Source: Lachnospiraceae bacterium (GTDB lineage: Bacteria > Bacillota > Clostridia > Lachnospirales > Lachnospiraceae). From it: 64,000 nucleotides of DNA. Each line of letters starts with the position of its first letter. Positions within the stretch are counted from its first letter, which is position 1. The position numbers and the translations under genes are program-made. Below, in pieces: positions 47,047 through 56,163 of the stretch. Location: positions 1 through 64,000 of the forward strand of contig JAQXVT010000055.1 of assembly GCA_029225065.1 (NCBI GenBank). The letters run 5' to 3'. Under the pieces are notes generated by a model. It worked only from the letters and a program-made list of their open reading frames with translations. It had not been told where the DNA came from and searched no databases.

Positions 47047-48261
47047 CTATCTCACCTTTACATAATAGTTTCTTTCCATCTCTTTGACGAGACCCTTCGC
47101 TTCAAGCGCAAGCAGGCTTCCGCTTAAGTCCGCAAGAGAAAGGGAAGTGCATTCTTCCAGCTCCCAAAGGCTTTTTGAATGCAAATCGAGACTACTATAC
47201 ACTAATTTTTCTGAAGGTGCAAGTGCTATGTCAGCCACTTTATTCTTTTTTTGCCGACGAAAATCGGGAAAAATCTGCTCCACAAAGCTTTCCGCCGACA
47301 GGATGACGCCTGCTCCCTGCGCAATCAGTTCGTTGCAGCCGCGGCTTAATTCGTCATCCAGCCGTCCCGGAACAGCCAGAACTGTCCTCCCCTGCTCCAA
47401 CGCATAATCCGCCGTAATCAAAGAACCGCTTCCATGCTTTGCCTCAATCACCGTGACAATCTCGGAAAGTCCGCTGATAATCCGATTACGCATTGGAAAA
47501 TGATAGCGCAGCGGTCTCGTGCCCGGTGGAAATTCGGAGAGCACACCGCCTTCCTCTTCCAGTCTGTCATACAGCTGATCATTTGCACGCGGATAACGAC
47601 AATCCACTCCACCGCCCACCACAGCAAAACTCGCGCCGCCGGCCGACAGCGCCGCCCACTGAGCTGCCCCATCAATCCCATATGCCGCGCCGCTCACTAC
47701 TTCTCCGCCCGCCTGCGCGATCTGTCCGGCGATCTGCTCTGCAAGGTGTTTTCCATAATGTGTACAGACGCGCGCGCCCACCACAGCGATCTGCTTTTTT
47801 CCTTTCATCGGCAGCCGTCCTTTATAAAAAATACCATATGGAAAATCCCGAATTGTCCGCAGCAATTCCGGATAATCTGATTGCACGCAGCTGGTAAATT
47901 GTATTCCCATCCGGCGGTTCTTATACACGGTTTCCTGCGGACTGCTTTCTTTTTGATACGCTTCCACATAATCCGCCCAGTCGCAGCCGTGCTCTCTTAA
48001 GTGCTTCCATTCCCCGGTGCCCGCCTGCCAGACTCCCTCCGGGCTCAAAAAACAGCGCAGCAAAATCTCCTGGTGCCTGCGATAAATGCCGGGAATACTG
48101 CAAAACCACTCCCAGTACCGGGAATCCATGCACTGCATCGAAGTTTCTTCTATATTATTCTTCTGAGCTTCTTTTGCAATTTCACTTTTTGGAACCTCAA
48201 GTGGAAAATCCCTGTCTTTTTGATTCATTTTTATGGCATTTTTCTTTTCTGAGTCTGTCAC
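47047..48261 (-). CDS. dprA: DNA-processing protein DprA (Smf)
   Basis: DprA protects incoming single strands and loads RecA during natural transformation, and also acts in recombination. The 404-residue protein carries the Rossmann-like DprA fold (ISVVGAR-type VVGARVCTHYGKHLAEQIA, then VSGAAYGIDGAAQWAAL, GGGVDCRYP) and a C-terminal winged helix-like region. An N-terminal tail of about 45 charged residues precedes the usual YWEWFCSIPGI start; the start codon at 48261 is GTG and is uncertain. It lies between comM and topA. Confidence 0.9.
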   Translation of the reverse strand: MTDSEKKNAIKMNQKDRDFPLEVPKSEIAKEAQKNNIEETSMQCMDSRYWEWFCSIPGIYRRHQEILLRCFLSPEGVWQAGTGEWKHLREHGCDWADYVEAYQKESSPQETVYKNRRMGIQFTSCVQSDYPELLRTIRDFPYGIFYKGRLPMKGKKQIAVVGARVCTHYGKHLAEQIAGQIAQAGGEVVSGAAYGIDGAAQWAALSAGGASFAVVGGGVDCRYPRANDQLYDRLEEEGGVLSEFPPGTRPLRYHFPMRNRIISGLSEIVTVIEAKHGSGSLITADYALEQGRTVLAVPGRLDDELSRGCNELIAQGAGVILSAESFVEQIFPDFRRQKKNKVADIALAPSEKLVYSSLDLHSKSLWELEECTSLSLADLSGSLLALEAKGLVKEMERNYYVKVR

Positions 48262-48363
48262 TTTCCTATTTCTATTCTCTCCTTGTCTTCATGTATTTCA
48301 TTTCATTTTTTACAATTTTGGTATTTCTATTGCGCACAGATTTCCTTTCATTCTTTGCTGCAC

Positions 48364-49887
48364 TTACATCAGATATTCATCCGGCCGATACAAAAATGCT
48401 TCATTCAGGTGCGTGACCGTTACTTTCTCCGCGCCCTCCATATCCGCAATCGTCCGCGCCACGCGAAGCATCCGATGATACGCCCTCGCGGTCAGATGCC
48501 GCCGTTCGAAAAGGTAGGCCATGCGCTCCTTCTCCTCATTTCCGAATCTGCAGTATTCCTCCAGGGCAGACGGCGGAATCTCTGAATTGAAACGCCATGA
48601 TTTTCCCTTATAACGCTGCCGCTGCAGTCTGTGTACCGCCTCCACCCGGCGCCTAATGCTGGCAGAATCCTCCTCTTTTGTCCCACTTATCAGATCCTGA
48701 TAACGGATCTGCTCCGACTGCACGTGCAGATCGATCCGATCCAGTAACGGGCGGCTGATTCTTGACAGATAGCGCCGAACATCTCCCTCCCTGCAGGTAC
48801 AGCGCGTCCGATCTGGATAATAGCCGCATTTACAGGGATTTCGTGATGCCACAAGCATAAAATCTGCCGGAAATATATAATTTCCGCTGCTTCTTGCGAT
48901 CCGCACCTCTGCATCCTCCAGCGGCTGCCGCAGAATCTCCAGCGTCTCCTTTTGAAATTCCGGAAGCTCATCGAGGTATAAAACACCCCTGTGCGCCAGA
49001 CTGATCTCACCAGGATGCGGCACAACTCCTCCCCCTGCAAGAGCGCTGGCCGACACGGTGTGATGCGGCATCCGAAACGGGCGGCTCGTCAGAATGCCTT
49101 CCTTTGGGAGCGTCCCGACTACACTGTGGATTCTGGATACCTCCAGCGATTCTTCCAGCGTCAGAAGTGGAAGGATCGACGGAATACATTTTGCAGTCAT
49201 GGACTTACCGGACCCTGGCGGACCGCTGATCAGCAGATTATGCATTCCGCTGGCCGCAATCTCCGCCGCCCTTTTTACAAGCCTCTGGCCATGAACATCA
49301 GCAAAATCCGGTCCGGTATGAGAAACTCCTTTTTGAAATTTTTCTTCTATATTAATAGATATCTTCTCCAGTTCCTGCCCGCCATTCAGATGATTTGCCA
49401 GTTCGCGCAGATGTCTGACTCCGTATACTTCAATTCCACCGACCGCAGCAGCTTCCGCCGCATTTGCCTGCGGCACCATACAGGCATGGCAGCCTGTACG
49501 CTTCGCTTCCATCACCATGCCCAGAATGCCCCGGATCCCATGTACACTCCCATCCAGGCTCAGCTCTCCGGCAAAAAAGATCCCATTCAGCACTTTTTGA
49601 GGAAGATATTCATATGCTGCCATCACAGCCATCGCAATCGGCAGATCAAACCCCGCCCCGGACTTTCGAATATCACCCGGTGCCAGATTCACCGTGATCT
49701 TTCTTGGCTGCAGCTGATAACCTGAATTGCGAAGTGCTGTCCGCACACGGTCCTGCGCCTCCCGCACCTCCGATGCCAGGTATCCCACCATGGAAAAACC
49801 GGGCAGACCGTTACTGACATCTGCCTCCACTGATACCATATGACTGTCAATTCCTGTGATTGCTGCTGATTTTACTGTTCCAAACAA
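48364..49887 (-). CDS. comM: YifB/ComM-type Mg-chelatase-like AAA+ ATPase
   Basis: ComM is a hexameric helicase that promotes branch migration during natural transformation. The 507-residue protein has an N-terminal Lon-like S5 domain (VEADVSNGLPGFSMVG), the AAA+ core with Walker A SGPPGSGKSMTAK near residue 217 and Walker B GVLYLDELPEF, and a C-terminal Mg_chelatase_C domain. The start is TTG at 49887 with GGAGA 7 nt upstream. It is the first gene of comM-dprA-topA, with a promoter at 50122-50149. Confidence 0.95.
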   Translation of the reverse strand: MFGTVKSAAITGIDSHMVSVEADVSNGLPGFSMVGYLASEVREAQDRVRTALRNSGYQLQPRKITVNLAPGDIRKSGAGFDLPIAMAVMAAYEYLPQKVLNGIFFAGELSLDGSVHGIRGILGMVMEAKRTGCHACMVPQANAAEAAAVGGIEVYGVRHLRELANHLNGGQELEKISINIEEKFQKGVSHTGPDFADVHGQRLVKRAAEIAASGMHNLLISGPPGSGKSMTAKCIPSILPLLTLEESLEVSRIHSVVGTLPKEGILTSRPFRMPHHTVSASALAGGGVVPHPGEISLAHRGVLYLDELPEFQKETLEILRQPLEDAEVRIARSSGNYIFPADFMLVASRNPCKCGYYPDRTRCTCREGDVRRYLSRISRPLLDRIDLHVQSEQIRYQDLISGTKEEDSASIRRRVEAVHRLQRQRYKGKSWRFNSEIPPSALEEYCRFGNEEKERMAYLFERRHLTARAYHRMLRVARTIADMEGAEKVTVTHLNEAFLYRPDEYLM

Positions 49888-50121
49888 GTCTGTTCTCCTT
49901 TACTCTGCTTTCGGCAGTGCTTTGTTTTTCCTATCATTCGGTTTCTTTTTATTTTATAAATTCGTTTTTGTTTTCTGCGTTTCTTATCTCTTTTATAATT
50001 ATTGTGCCTCTATTGTTTGTTTTATTTCCCCATTCTTTTATCTCTGTTATGTGATAATTTTTCAAAATGTTATTCTTTGTTTTATTTAATACTCTTTTTG
50101 TATTTATTTTCTTTTAAATAT
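49888..50121 (-). other. AT-rich 230-bp leader of the comM operon
   Basis: This gap between comM and its predicted promoter is very T-rich on the plus strand and contains no gene, hairpin or riboswitch that I recognise. Confidence 0.5.
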
Positions 50122-50149
50122 AGCATATCACTTATTATCATTTTGTCAA
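50122..50149 (-). promoter_or_regulatory. Promoter of comM-dprA-topA
   Basis: On the minus strand TTGACA (50144-50149) and TATGCT (50122-50127) are separated by 16 bp, with an extended -10 TGA before it. It starts right after the terminator at 50152-50196. Confidence 0.6.
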
Positions 50150-50151
50150 GC

Positions 50152-50196
50152 AAAAAGAGACATCAAAAGAAGATTTTTCTTCTCTCTGATGTCTCT
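50152..50196 (-). terminator. Terminator of the YgjP-like gene
   Basis: On the minus strand AGAGACATCA pairs with TGATGTCTCT, with an inner AGAAGA/TCTTCT stem, followed by U residues, just after the gene stop at 50213. Confidence 0.9.
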
Positions 50197-50212
50197 CTTT
50201 CATTCAGGGACT

Positions 50213-50812
50213 TCACCCCATCAGCCGCCAACCTTCCGTCCGCAGCCATCTTTTCCGCTCCTGATAGTCCGGCAGGACTTTCTCTACCTCTTTCCAGAAT
50301 AGTACTGAATGATTCATCTGCTTCCGGTGACACAATTCATGTACTACCACATAATCCAGCACCTCCGGAGGCGCCAAAATCAGTCGAAAATTGTAATTGA
50401 GGTTTCCGGCACGGCTGCAGCTGCCCCATCGCGTTTTCTGGTCACGGATCGTAATTCTCCCATAATTTACACCGATGATTCCAGCAAAAAACGCGGTGCG
50501 CTCTGCAAATCGATCCGCGGCCTGCATTCTGTATGCCTGCAGCTCTTCCTCTGTCATCCCGGAAAAAAGCCGTTCTTCTTCGCTTCGCATCCGCTGTTTT
50601 TCCTGGTGCAGCGTAATCCATGGCTTTTTTTCCCGGATAAACGCGCGGATCGACGCTTCCGACATACGCAGCGGCGCCCTTGCCAACACAGTCCCATCTT
50701 TTTGCAGCTGAATTGCAAGGCTTTTGCGGCGGCTGCGGATCAGTTTAAATGAGATTCCGGACTCTTCCAGCCATTTTTCTGTTCCTGATCCATTTTTTCT
50801 TCTCTCTGCCAT
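50213..50812 (-). CDS. YgjP/SprT-like metallopeptidase (DUF45)
   Basis: This 199-residue protein has the DUF45/YgjP zinc motif HELCHRKQMNHSVLFW (HExxH with the third His later in NHS). An early IRSRRKSLAIQLQKDGTVLARAPLRMS segment is typical. DUF45 proteins are probably peptidases or nucleases-associated zinc proteins, with unknown substrates. The start at 50812 (MAERRKNGSG) lies 14 bp after the GH20 gene stop and has GAGGAT before it; a longer frame upstream lies inside the GH20 gene and is rejected. Confidence 0.9.
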   Translation of the reverse strand: MAERRKNGSGTEKWLEESGISFKLIRSRRKSLAIQLQKDGTVLARAPLRMSEASIRAFIREKKPWITLHQEKQRMRSEEERLFSGMTEEELQAYRMQAADRFAERTAFFAGIIGVNYGRITIRDQKTRWGSCSRAGNLNYNFRLILAPPEVLDYVVVHELCHRKQMNHSVLFWKEVEKVLPDYQERKRWLRTEGWRLMG

Positions 50813-50825
50813 ATCCTCGCTAACC

Positions 50826-52769
50826 TTAATACACCTGCGGCAGCCATGCCCACGCAAGCGGTGATACCGCTGCAATGTCGATCCAGGAGAGATATCCGCC
50901 CTCCATCCTCTGCTCACCGGTCTTCTCCGGAAATACCGGAAGCCGCTTTTCCTCCAGCTCTGGAAGCGACAACAACGCTCCATCTGCATAAGCCTTCAGC
51001 CGTTTTGCTGTGCTCTCCATACGACCGCTCACCCCGTAATAGCGGATATCAAGAACTTCCCAGCCAAATACCTTTCCTTCGTTCATCCAGAGCGTCTCCC
51101 GCAGGCTGTGGCATCGCTGAATCTCCGCGATAAGTCCCGGAAGTTCCGTCTCTGCAATCGATTTCAGAGCCTCTTTTTCGCTCTTCTGATAAGCTTCCAG
51201 AATCCGCAGGCCAAGATCCGCCTTCTTCGACAGAATGTTCGCCTCAATCTCATACAGATCCAGGATCTGTTTCATCTCTGCGCTCCAAAATCCCGGAACT
51301 GCCTTATGCAGCGCTTTTCCGCTCTCCAGCTTTTCTGCGATCTCCCGATAATAGCTTCCGTAACGCACGCCCTCGGTCTGTCCATCATAAATGCCAAGCA
51401 GCAAATCCTGGAAAAACAGTCCCTTTGACGGATCTGCTCCGACCGCTCCATCTGACATTTTCCCGGACGGCAGATCAAATTTCCCAAGCTCCAGATACGT
51501 CTGATAATCGCAGCCGGTCAAGAATTCAAACCGCTCTCCGATCCGGTTTCCATCCGGTTCCTCTCCAAAACCGTACTCTGCAGCGAGAAGTACCGGTCCA
51601 AGTCCTGCAAACTGCGGCGTCTCCGTACCATCATCCGCCCACAGCGTATAGATCGCGTCCCGCAGTTTTTCTGCCCGGCATGCCCGAAATGCCGCACGCG
51701 TCACTGCCTCTGCTGTCTGCAATGCCGGAGCAATTCCGCACCATGTCCAGCCGCCGCCGGCAAAAATCACGCGGTCAGTCAGCTGACGGTGCAGCCTGAT
51801 ATAATTGCGGTAATATTCCTCATCGGTGTGGTAATAATCCCAGTAAACAAGTGACATTCCTTCCGGCGGAAGCGCCCCTGTCCGCATGTCAGTATCCGGC
51901 TTTACATTATAATAATCCTCTGTCTCCGAGTGAACTCGGAAATACATATCCGACCAGATCATCGGCTCAAGCCCTTCTTCTTTGCACAGCTCCATCACCC
52001 TCTCCATATGCTGACGGATGATCTCGCGCTTCGGCGTATATCCATTTTTGATCAGATATTTTCCAAGGCCAAGGCTCCATGCCTCGTCCATTCCAAGATG
52101 CACCTTTCTCGTCCGGAAACACTTCGATACCTGACGAATGCAGGCGCGCAGAAAATCATAAACCTTTTCATCGCCGACGAGTGCAATATCACTCGTATCC
52201 CGCAGCTCACGCATTGCCGGCCAGCGAAGCGGCTGCTGCAGATGGCCAAGCGCCTCGATACACGGAATCAGCTCAATACCGAGCATCTGCGCATACTCAT
52301 CCAGCTCTTTGAATTCTTCCGCCGTATATCTTCCGCGGAGCGCGCCGAAATACGGATATTCCGGCACCTCATACGTATCCTCCGTGTACAGCATCATCAC
52401 ATTCATTCCGACGCAGGCCTGCATTCTCAGCCACGCCTTCGCCGCTGGAACGCTCATCACGCAGTTTCTGGAGCTGTCCACCATACAGCCGTTGTGATCC
52501 AGCCAGATTTCCTCCTTCTTTGCATACGCGTTCTCCGTTCCGTATGTCTCCAGCTGCATCACGAGAGTCATCAGCCCGCGATACAGAAATGCAGTCTCAG
52601 GCGCCGTAACTACCGCCTGCTCTTTTTCATAAGCTATGGTAATTTCACGCTCCGTACTCTCTTTTAACTGTACTTTGATCCCGGATTCACAAGCATAGCC
52701 ACGTTCCAAAAGCAGTTCCTGAAAACCCCGTTCGTATTTTTTCGAATCTTCCGTCAAAATAAAATCCAT
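50826..52769 (-). CDS. GH20 beta-N-acetylhexosaminidase, intracellular
   Basis: This 647-residue glycosidase belongs to family GH20, which removes terminal GlcNAc or GalNAc by substrate-assisted catalysis. The catalytic pair is visible as HLGMDEAW with Asp 228 and Glu 229. An N-terminal alpha/beta domain (about 1-90) precedes the barrel. No signal peptide is present, so the substrate is probably an imported oligosaccharide (for example from host glycans or peptidoglycan). It is followed 14 bp later by the YgjP-like gene. The start has GGGAGG 6 nt upstream. Confidence 0.9.
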   Translation of the reverse strand: MDFILTEDSKKYERGFQELLLERGYACESGIKVQLKESTEREITIAYEKEQAVVTAPETAFLYRGLMTLVMQLETYGTENAYAKKEEIWLDHNGCMVDSSRNCVMSVPAAKAWLRMQACVGMNVMMLYTEDTYEVPEYPYFGALRGRYTAEEFKELDEYAQMLGIELIPCIEALGHLQQPLRWPAMRELRDTSDIALVGDEKVYDFLRACIRQVSKCFRTRKVHLGMDEAWSLGLGKYLIKNGYTPKREIIRQHMERVMELCKEEGLEPMIWSDMYFRVHSETEDYYNVKPDTDMRTGALPPEGMSLVYWDYYHTDEEYYRNYIRLHRQLTDRVIFAGGGWTWCGIAPALQTAEAVTRAAFRACRAEKLRDAIYTLWADDGTETPQFAGLGPVLLAAEYGFGEEPDGNRIGERFEFLTGCDYQTYLELGKFDLPSGKMSDGAVGADPSKGLFFQDLLLGIYDGQTEGVRYGSYYREIAEKLESGKALHKAVPGFWSAEMKQILDLYEIEANILSKKADLGLRILEAYQKSEKEALKSIAETELPGLIAEIQRCHSLRETLWMNEGKVFGWEVLDIRYYGVSGRMESTAKRLKAYADGALLSLPELEEKRLPVFPEKTGEQRMEGGYLSWIDIAAVSPLAWAWLPQVY

Positions 52770-52869
52770 AAAAACCTCCCAAAAAATGCATTTTTATCAG
52801 TTCTATTCTACATGGACAGACAATCAAATACAATCTGTTTTTCGAAAAATGCAAATCTTTCTGTTTTGC

Positions 52870-52898
52870 TTGACTTTTCTGCTTTAAAGCGTTATACT
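52870..52898 (+). promoter_or_regulatory. Promoter of the TrpX-type ABC transporter operon
   Basis: TTGACT (52870-52875) and TATACT (52893-52898) with a 17-bp spacer, a strong match. The leader is about 65 nt. Confidence 0.85.
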
Positions 52899-52929
52899 TT
52901 TCGCATGTTCTGCGGCAGTTTAAAGCGTT
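52883..52929 (+). promoter_or_regulatory. Direct repeat TTTAAAGCGTT flanking the start site
   Basis: TTTAAAGCGTT occurs at 52883-52893 (overlapping the spacer and the first base of -10) and at 52919-52929 (in the leader), 36 bp apart. CTGCGG/CCGCAG at 52910-52915 and 52936-52941 can enclose the second copy in a hairpin. A repressor site pair is likely but unproven. Confidence 0.5.
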
Positions 52930-52971
52930 GGTGGACCGCAGCATTATTTCTCACACAGGAGGTACATAGTT

Positions 52972-53970
52972 ATGAAAAAAAATGTTATTTCTGCAGTCCT
53001 CGCAGCTGCAGCGGTTGGAGTCATGACAGTCTGCCCGGTCGGAGCTGAGGAAAGCCAGACTTACAATGTTGGCATCTGCCAGCTCGTGCAGCACGTCGCA
53101 CTCGATGCAGCAACCGAAGGCTTTAAGGATGCGCTTACCGACAAGCTCGGTGACGCAGTTACATTTGACGAACAGAATGCACAGGGTGATTCCAACACAT
53201 GCTCGACAATCATCAACAGCTTCGTTTCCAATGATGTCGATCTGATTCTTGCAAACGCTACACCGGCCCTTCAGGCAGCAGCGGCAGGCACCGATACGAT
53301 CCCGATCCTCGGTACCGCAGTTACCGAATACGGCGTAGCGCTTGGTCTTGATGATTTCGATGGCACCGTCGGCGGAAATATTTCCGGTACTTCTGATCTT
53401 GCTCCGCTCGATCAGCAGGCAGCCATGCTCCAGGAGCTGTTCCCGGATGCAAAAAATGTAGGTCTTCTCTACTGCTCCGCTGAGGCAAACTCCCAGTATC
53501 AGGTAGATACCGTAAAAGCTGCTCTTGAGGATCTCGGTTATACCTGCGAGTACTACGCATTCTCTGATTCCAACGATCTTTCCTCTGTTGTGACGACAGC
53601 AGCTTCCGAGTCAGACGTCATCTACGTACCGACAGACAACACTGTTGCTTCCAACACAGAAATCATCAACAACATCTGCCTTCCGGCGCAGATTCCGGTT
53701 ATCGCAGGTGAGGAAGGTATCTGCTCCGGATGCGGCGTAGCTACTCTTTCCATCAGCTACTACGATCTTGGTTATGCAACCGGCGAGATGGCTGCAAGAA
53801 TTCTGGCAGACGGCGAAGATATCTCCACCATGCCGATCGAGTATGCTCCGAAATTTACCAAAGAATACAATGCAGAGATCTGTGAAGAGCTCGGTGTCAC
53901 TGTTCCGGATGACTACGTTGCAATCGGTGCAGCTGACGCAGAGGCAGAGACTGAAGCTGTAACTGAATAA
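52972..53970 (+). CDS. ABC transporter substrate-binding protein, TrpX type
   Basis: This 332-residue protein of the ABC_sub_bind (PF04392) family captures a small ligand; characterised relatives bind tryptophan or tyrosine. It starts with a signal peptide (MKKNVISAVLAAAAVGVMTV...GAEE). A Cys is present at residue 21 but the preceding residues MTV are not a lipobox, so no lipid anchor is expected; the mature start is probably after VGA. The periplasmic-binding fold follows (YNVGICQLVQHVALD, QAAMLQELFPDAKNVGLLYCSAEANS). It ends in an acidic tail. It is the first gene of a three-gene importer. Confidence 0.9.
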   Translation: MKKNVISAVLAAAAVGVMTVCPVGAEESQTYNVGICQLVQHVALDAATEGFKDALTDKLGDAVTFDEQNAQGDSNTCSTIINSFVSNDVDLILANATPALQAAAAGTDTIPILGTAVTEYGVALGLDDFDGTVGGNISGTSDLAPLDQQAAMLQELFPDAKNVGLLYCSAEANSQYQVDTVKAALEDLGYTCEYYAFSDSNDLSSVVTTAASESDVIYVPTDNTVASNTEIINNICLPAQIPVIAGEEGICSGCGVATLSISYYDLGYATGEMAARILADGEDISTMPIEYAPKFTKEYNAEICEELGVTVPDDYVAIGAADAEAETEAVTE

Positions 53971-54031
53971 GACACAGAAAAGCAACACATTCTGAAAAAA
54001 AGACTGCTCTGCCTGTAAAGCAGACATTCAT

Positions 54032-54080
54032 AAGCCGGAAACGGACTGGCGTTCTTTTGGCGCAGTCCCTCTCCGGCTTT
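54032..54080 (+). terminator. Intergenic hairpin between the binding protein and permease
   Basis: AAGCCGGA and TCCGGCTT enclose GGACTG/CAGTCC, giving a long stable hairpin 60 bp after the binding-protein gene with only a short U run. It can let the binding protein mRNA be more abundant than the permease part. Confidence 0.65.
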
Positions 54081-54105
54081 CCTGTCATCTGCGCAGTCTC
54101 CCGGT

Positions 54106-54160
54106 CAAAACGGATATTCACAGTCCGCTTCGCTCCGAGCAGCTGCCTGACTCGATTCAA
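54106..54160 (+). repeat. Dispersed intergenic repeat, copy C
   Basis: AAACGGATATTCACAGTCCGCTTCGCTC followed by CCTGACTCGATTCAA aligns in pieces with copy A. It lies just before the permease ribosome binding site. Confidence 0.6.
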
Positions 54161-54180
54161 CTAATTGGAGGAACTTTTTT

Positions 54181-55107
54181 ATGAATATCATGACTCTCAT
54201 CAATGCGCTTCCTGGTGCAGTCGCTCAGGGACTGATCTGGGGCATTATGGCGATCGGCGTATATCTTACGTTTCGTATTCTTGATTTTGCCGATCTGACG
54301 GTCGACGGCTCCATGTGTACCGGCGGTGCGGTCTGCATTATGATGATGCAGGCCGGTTTTGGCGTCTGGCCATCCATGCTGGCTGCCACCGGCGCAGGCA
54401 TGCTCACCGGCCTGGCCACCGGCATCTTTCACACGTTTATGGGAATCCCGGCAATTCTTTCCGGCATTCTGACCCAGCTTTCTCTCTATTCCGTCAACCT
54501 GAAAATCATGGGGAAGGCAAACCAGGCGATCTCCGTCGGAAAATATGATCTGCTCGTTTCCCTGCGCTATATCAAAGGCGTTCCATTCTATCAGAATACC
54601 ATCTTTGTTGTAGCCGCCTTTATCGTCGTTCTGATCGCTGTTTTATACTGGTTCTTCGGAACCGAGCTTGGCTGCGCCATCCGTGCAACCGGCTGCAACA
54701 GCAGTATGTCCCGCGCTCAGGGCATCAACACCAGCTTTAATAAAGTGCTCGGTCTGATGGTATCAAATGGACTGGTCGCTCTTTCCAGCGCACTGCTCGC
54801 ACAGTATCAGGGGTTTGCAGATGTCAACATGGGCCGCGGTGCCATCGTCATCGGACTGGCCGCAGTCATCATCGGAGAGGCAGTTTTCAGCAAAATCTTC
54901 CGCAATTTTGCTCTCCGTCTTCTTGGCGTTGCGCTTGGCTCCATCCTTTACTATCTGGTATTGCAGACTGTCATCTGGCTTGGCATTGATACCGACCTGC
55001 TGAAACTCCTTTCCGCAATCGTTGTTGCCATCTTCCTGGCAACTCCATACTGGAAGGGAAAATATTTTTCAAAACCTACGAAACGGGGAGGAAATACAAA
55101 TGCTTGA
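54181..55107 (+). CDS. ABC transporter permease, TrpY type
   Basis: This 308-residue permease of the branched-chain-amino-acid/CUT2 type (BPD_transp_2) has about eight hydrophobic helices and starts with GAVAQGLIWGIMAIGVYLTFRILDFADL. It forms the membrane channel for the substrate captured by the upstream binding protein. The start has TTGGAGGAAC. Its stop overlaps the next gene by 8 bp. Confidence 0.92.
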   Translation: MNIMTLINALPGAVAQGLIWGIMAIGVYLTFRILDFADLTVDGSMCTGGAVCIMMMQAGFGVWPSMLAATGAGMLTGLATGIFHTFMGIPAILSGILTQLSLYSVNLKIMGKANQAISVGKYDLLVSLRYIKGVPFYQNTIFVVAAFIVVLIAVLYWFFGTELGCAIRATGCNSSMSRAQGINTSFNKVLGLMVSNGLVALSSALLAQYQGFADVNMGRGAIVIGLAAVIIGEAVFSKIFRNFALRLLGVALGSILYYLVLQTVIWLGIDTDLLKLLSAIVVAIFLATPYWKGKYFSKPTKRGGNTNA

Positions 55108-55894
55108 GCTGAAAAACATCTACAAAACCTTTAATCCGGGTACCATCAATGAAAAAGTGGCTCTGAACGGCGTTTCTCTCTCCTTAAACGACGGAGATTT
55201 CGTCACCGTCATCGGCGGAAACGGTGCCGGAAAATCGACTCTGCTTAACGCGGTGGCCGGCACCTGGTTCGTTGACGAGGGCAATATCCTCATCGACGGC
55301 AATGATGTCACCAGACTTCCCGAGCATAAGCGCGCCATCTACCTCGGACGCGTTTTCCAGGATCCGATGACCGGAACCGCAGCTACAATGGAGATTCAGG
55401 AAAATCTGGCACTTGCAAAGCGCCGCGGAAACAAACGTTTTCTCCGTCCCGGCATCACAAAGCAGGAACGCGAGGAATACATTTCTCTGCTCGCTTCCCT
55501 TGGCCTTGGCCTCGAAAACCGTCTCACCTCCAAGGTAGGACTTCTCTCCGGCGGACAGCGCCAGGCGCTCACGCTTCTTATGGCTACCTTAAAAAAACCG
55601 AAGCTTCTGCTTCTCGATGAGCACACCGCAGCGCTCGACCCGAAAACCGCTGCCAAAGTCCTCTCGATCACTGACCAGATCGTCAACCGTGATCATCTGA
55701 CTACGCTGATGATTACGCACAACATGCGTGATGCAATTCTCCACGGCAACCGCCTGATCATGATGAGCGAGGGAAAAATCATTCTTGACATCAGCGGCGA
55801 GGAAAAGAAAAAGCTGACCGTAAAAGACCTGCTTGAGCAGTTCGAGAAAGCCAGTGGTGAAGAATTTGCAAACGACCAGGCACTGCTTGGGTAA
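55100..55894 (+). CDS. ABC transporter ATP-binding protein, TrpZ type
   Basis: The 264-residue ATPase energises the importer. Walker A is GGNGAGKSTLLN near residue 42, the signature LSGGQRQALTL, and Walker B LLLLDEHTAALD, where the usual P after DE is replaced by H, as in this subfamily. The ATG at 55100 has GGGGAGG 6 nt upstream and lies within the permease gene; a longer reading to 55022 is rejected. Confidence 0.95.
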   Translation: MLELKNIYKTFNPGTINEKVALNGVSLSLNDGDFVTVIGGNGAGKSTLLNAVAGTWFVDEGNILIDGNDVTRLPEHKRAIYLGRVFQDPMTGTAATMEIQENLALAKRRGNKRFLRPGITKQEREEYISLLASLGLGLENRLTSKVGLLSGGQRQALTLLMATLKKPKLLLLDEHTAALDPKTAAKVLSITDQIVNRDHLTTLMITHNMRDAILHGNRLIMMSEGKIILDISGEEKKKLTVKDLLEQFEKASGEEFANDQALLG

Positions 55895-55956
55895 ATTATA
55901 AAATGGATTGCAAATTTTCCCTTTCGTCTTCCTTACATTCTTTGTATTGACAGATA

Positions 55957-56007
55957 AAAAGTCAGCAAATATCTCATTTTACAATGATGTGATATCTGCT
56001 GACTTTT
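55957..56007. terminator. Bidirectional terminator after the ABC operon
   Basis: AAAAGTCAGCA pairs with TGCTGACTTTT; an inner ATATC/GATAT stem extends it. The A and U runs on the two sides allow it to end both the ABC operon and the converging marR transcript. Confidence 0.85.
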
Positions 56008-56163
56008 GTTATCCCTTTTTTTATCTTACTTTATAATGCTTTTGCTTTAATTCCTGAAAATATTTTCGCAGAGCCCTGTTCACTTTTATCCAATCAAAGC
56101 CCCGCCGTTTTTGCTGTTATCACTCCTGCGCAATTTGCAAGTACTTTCGCATTTCCCTGCAGG

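Noticed and set aside
56094-56163. Possible sugar-kinase (PfkB-like) tail GNAKVLANCAGVITAKTAGL after marR
   Set aside because: Only about 20 residues look protein-like and the frame continues as a shadow through marR; too short to support a pseudogene.
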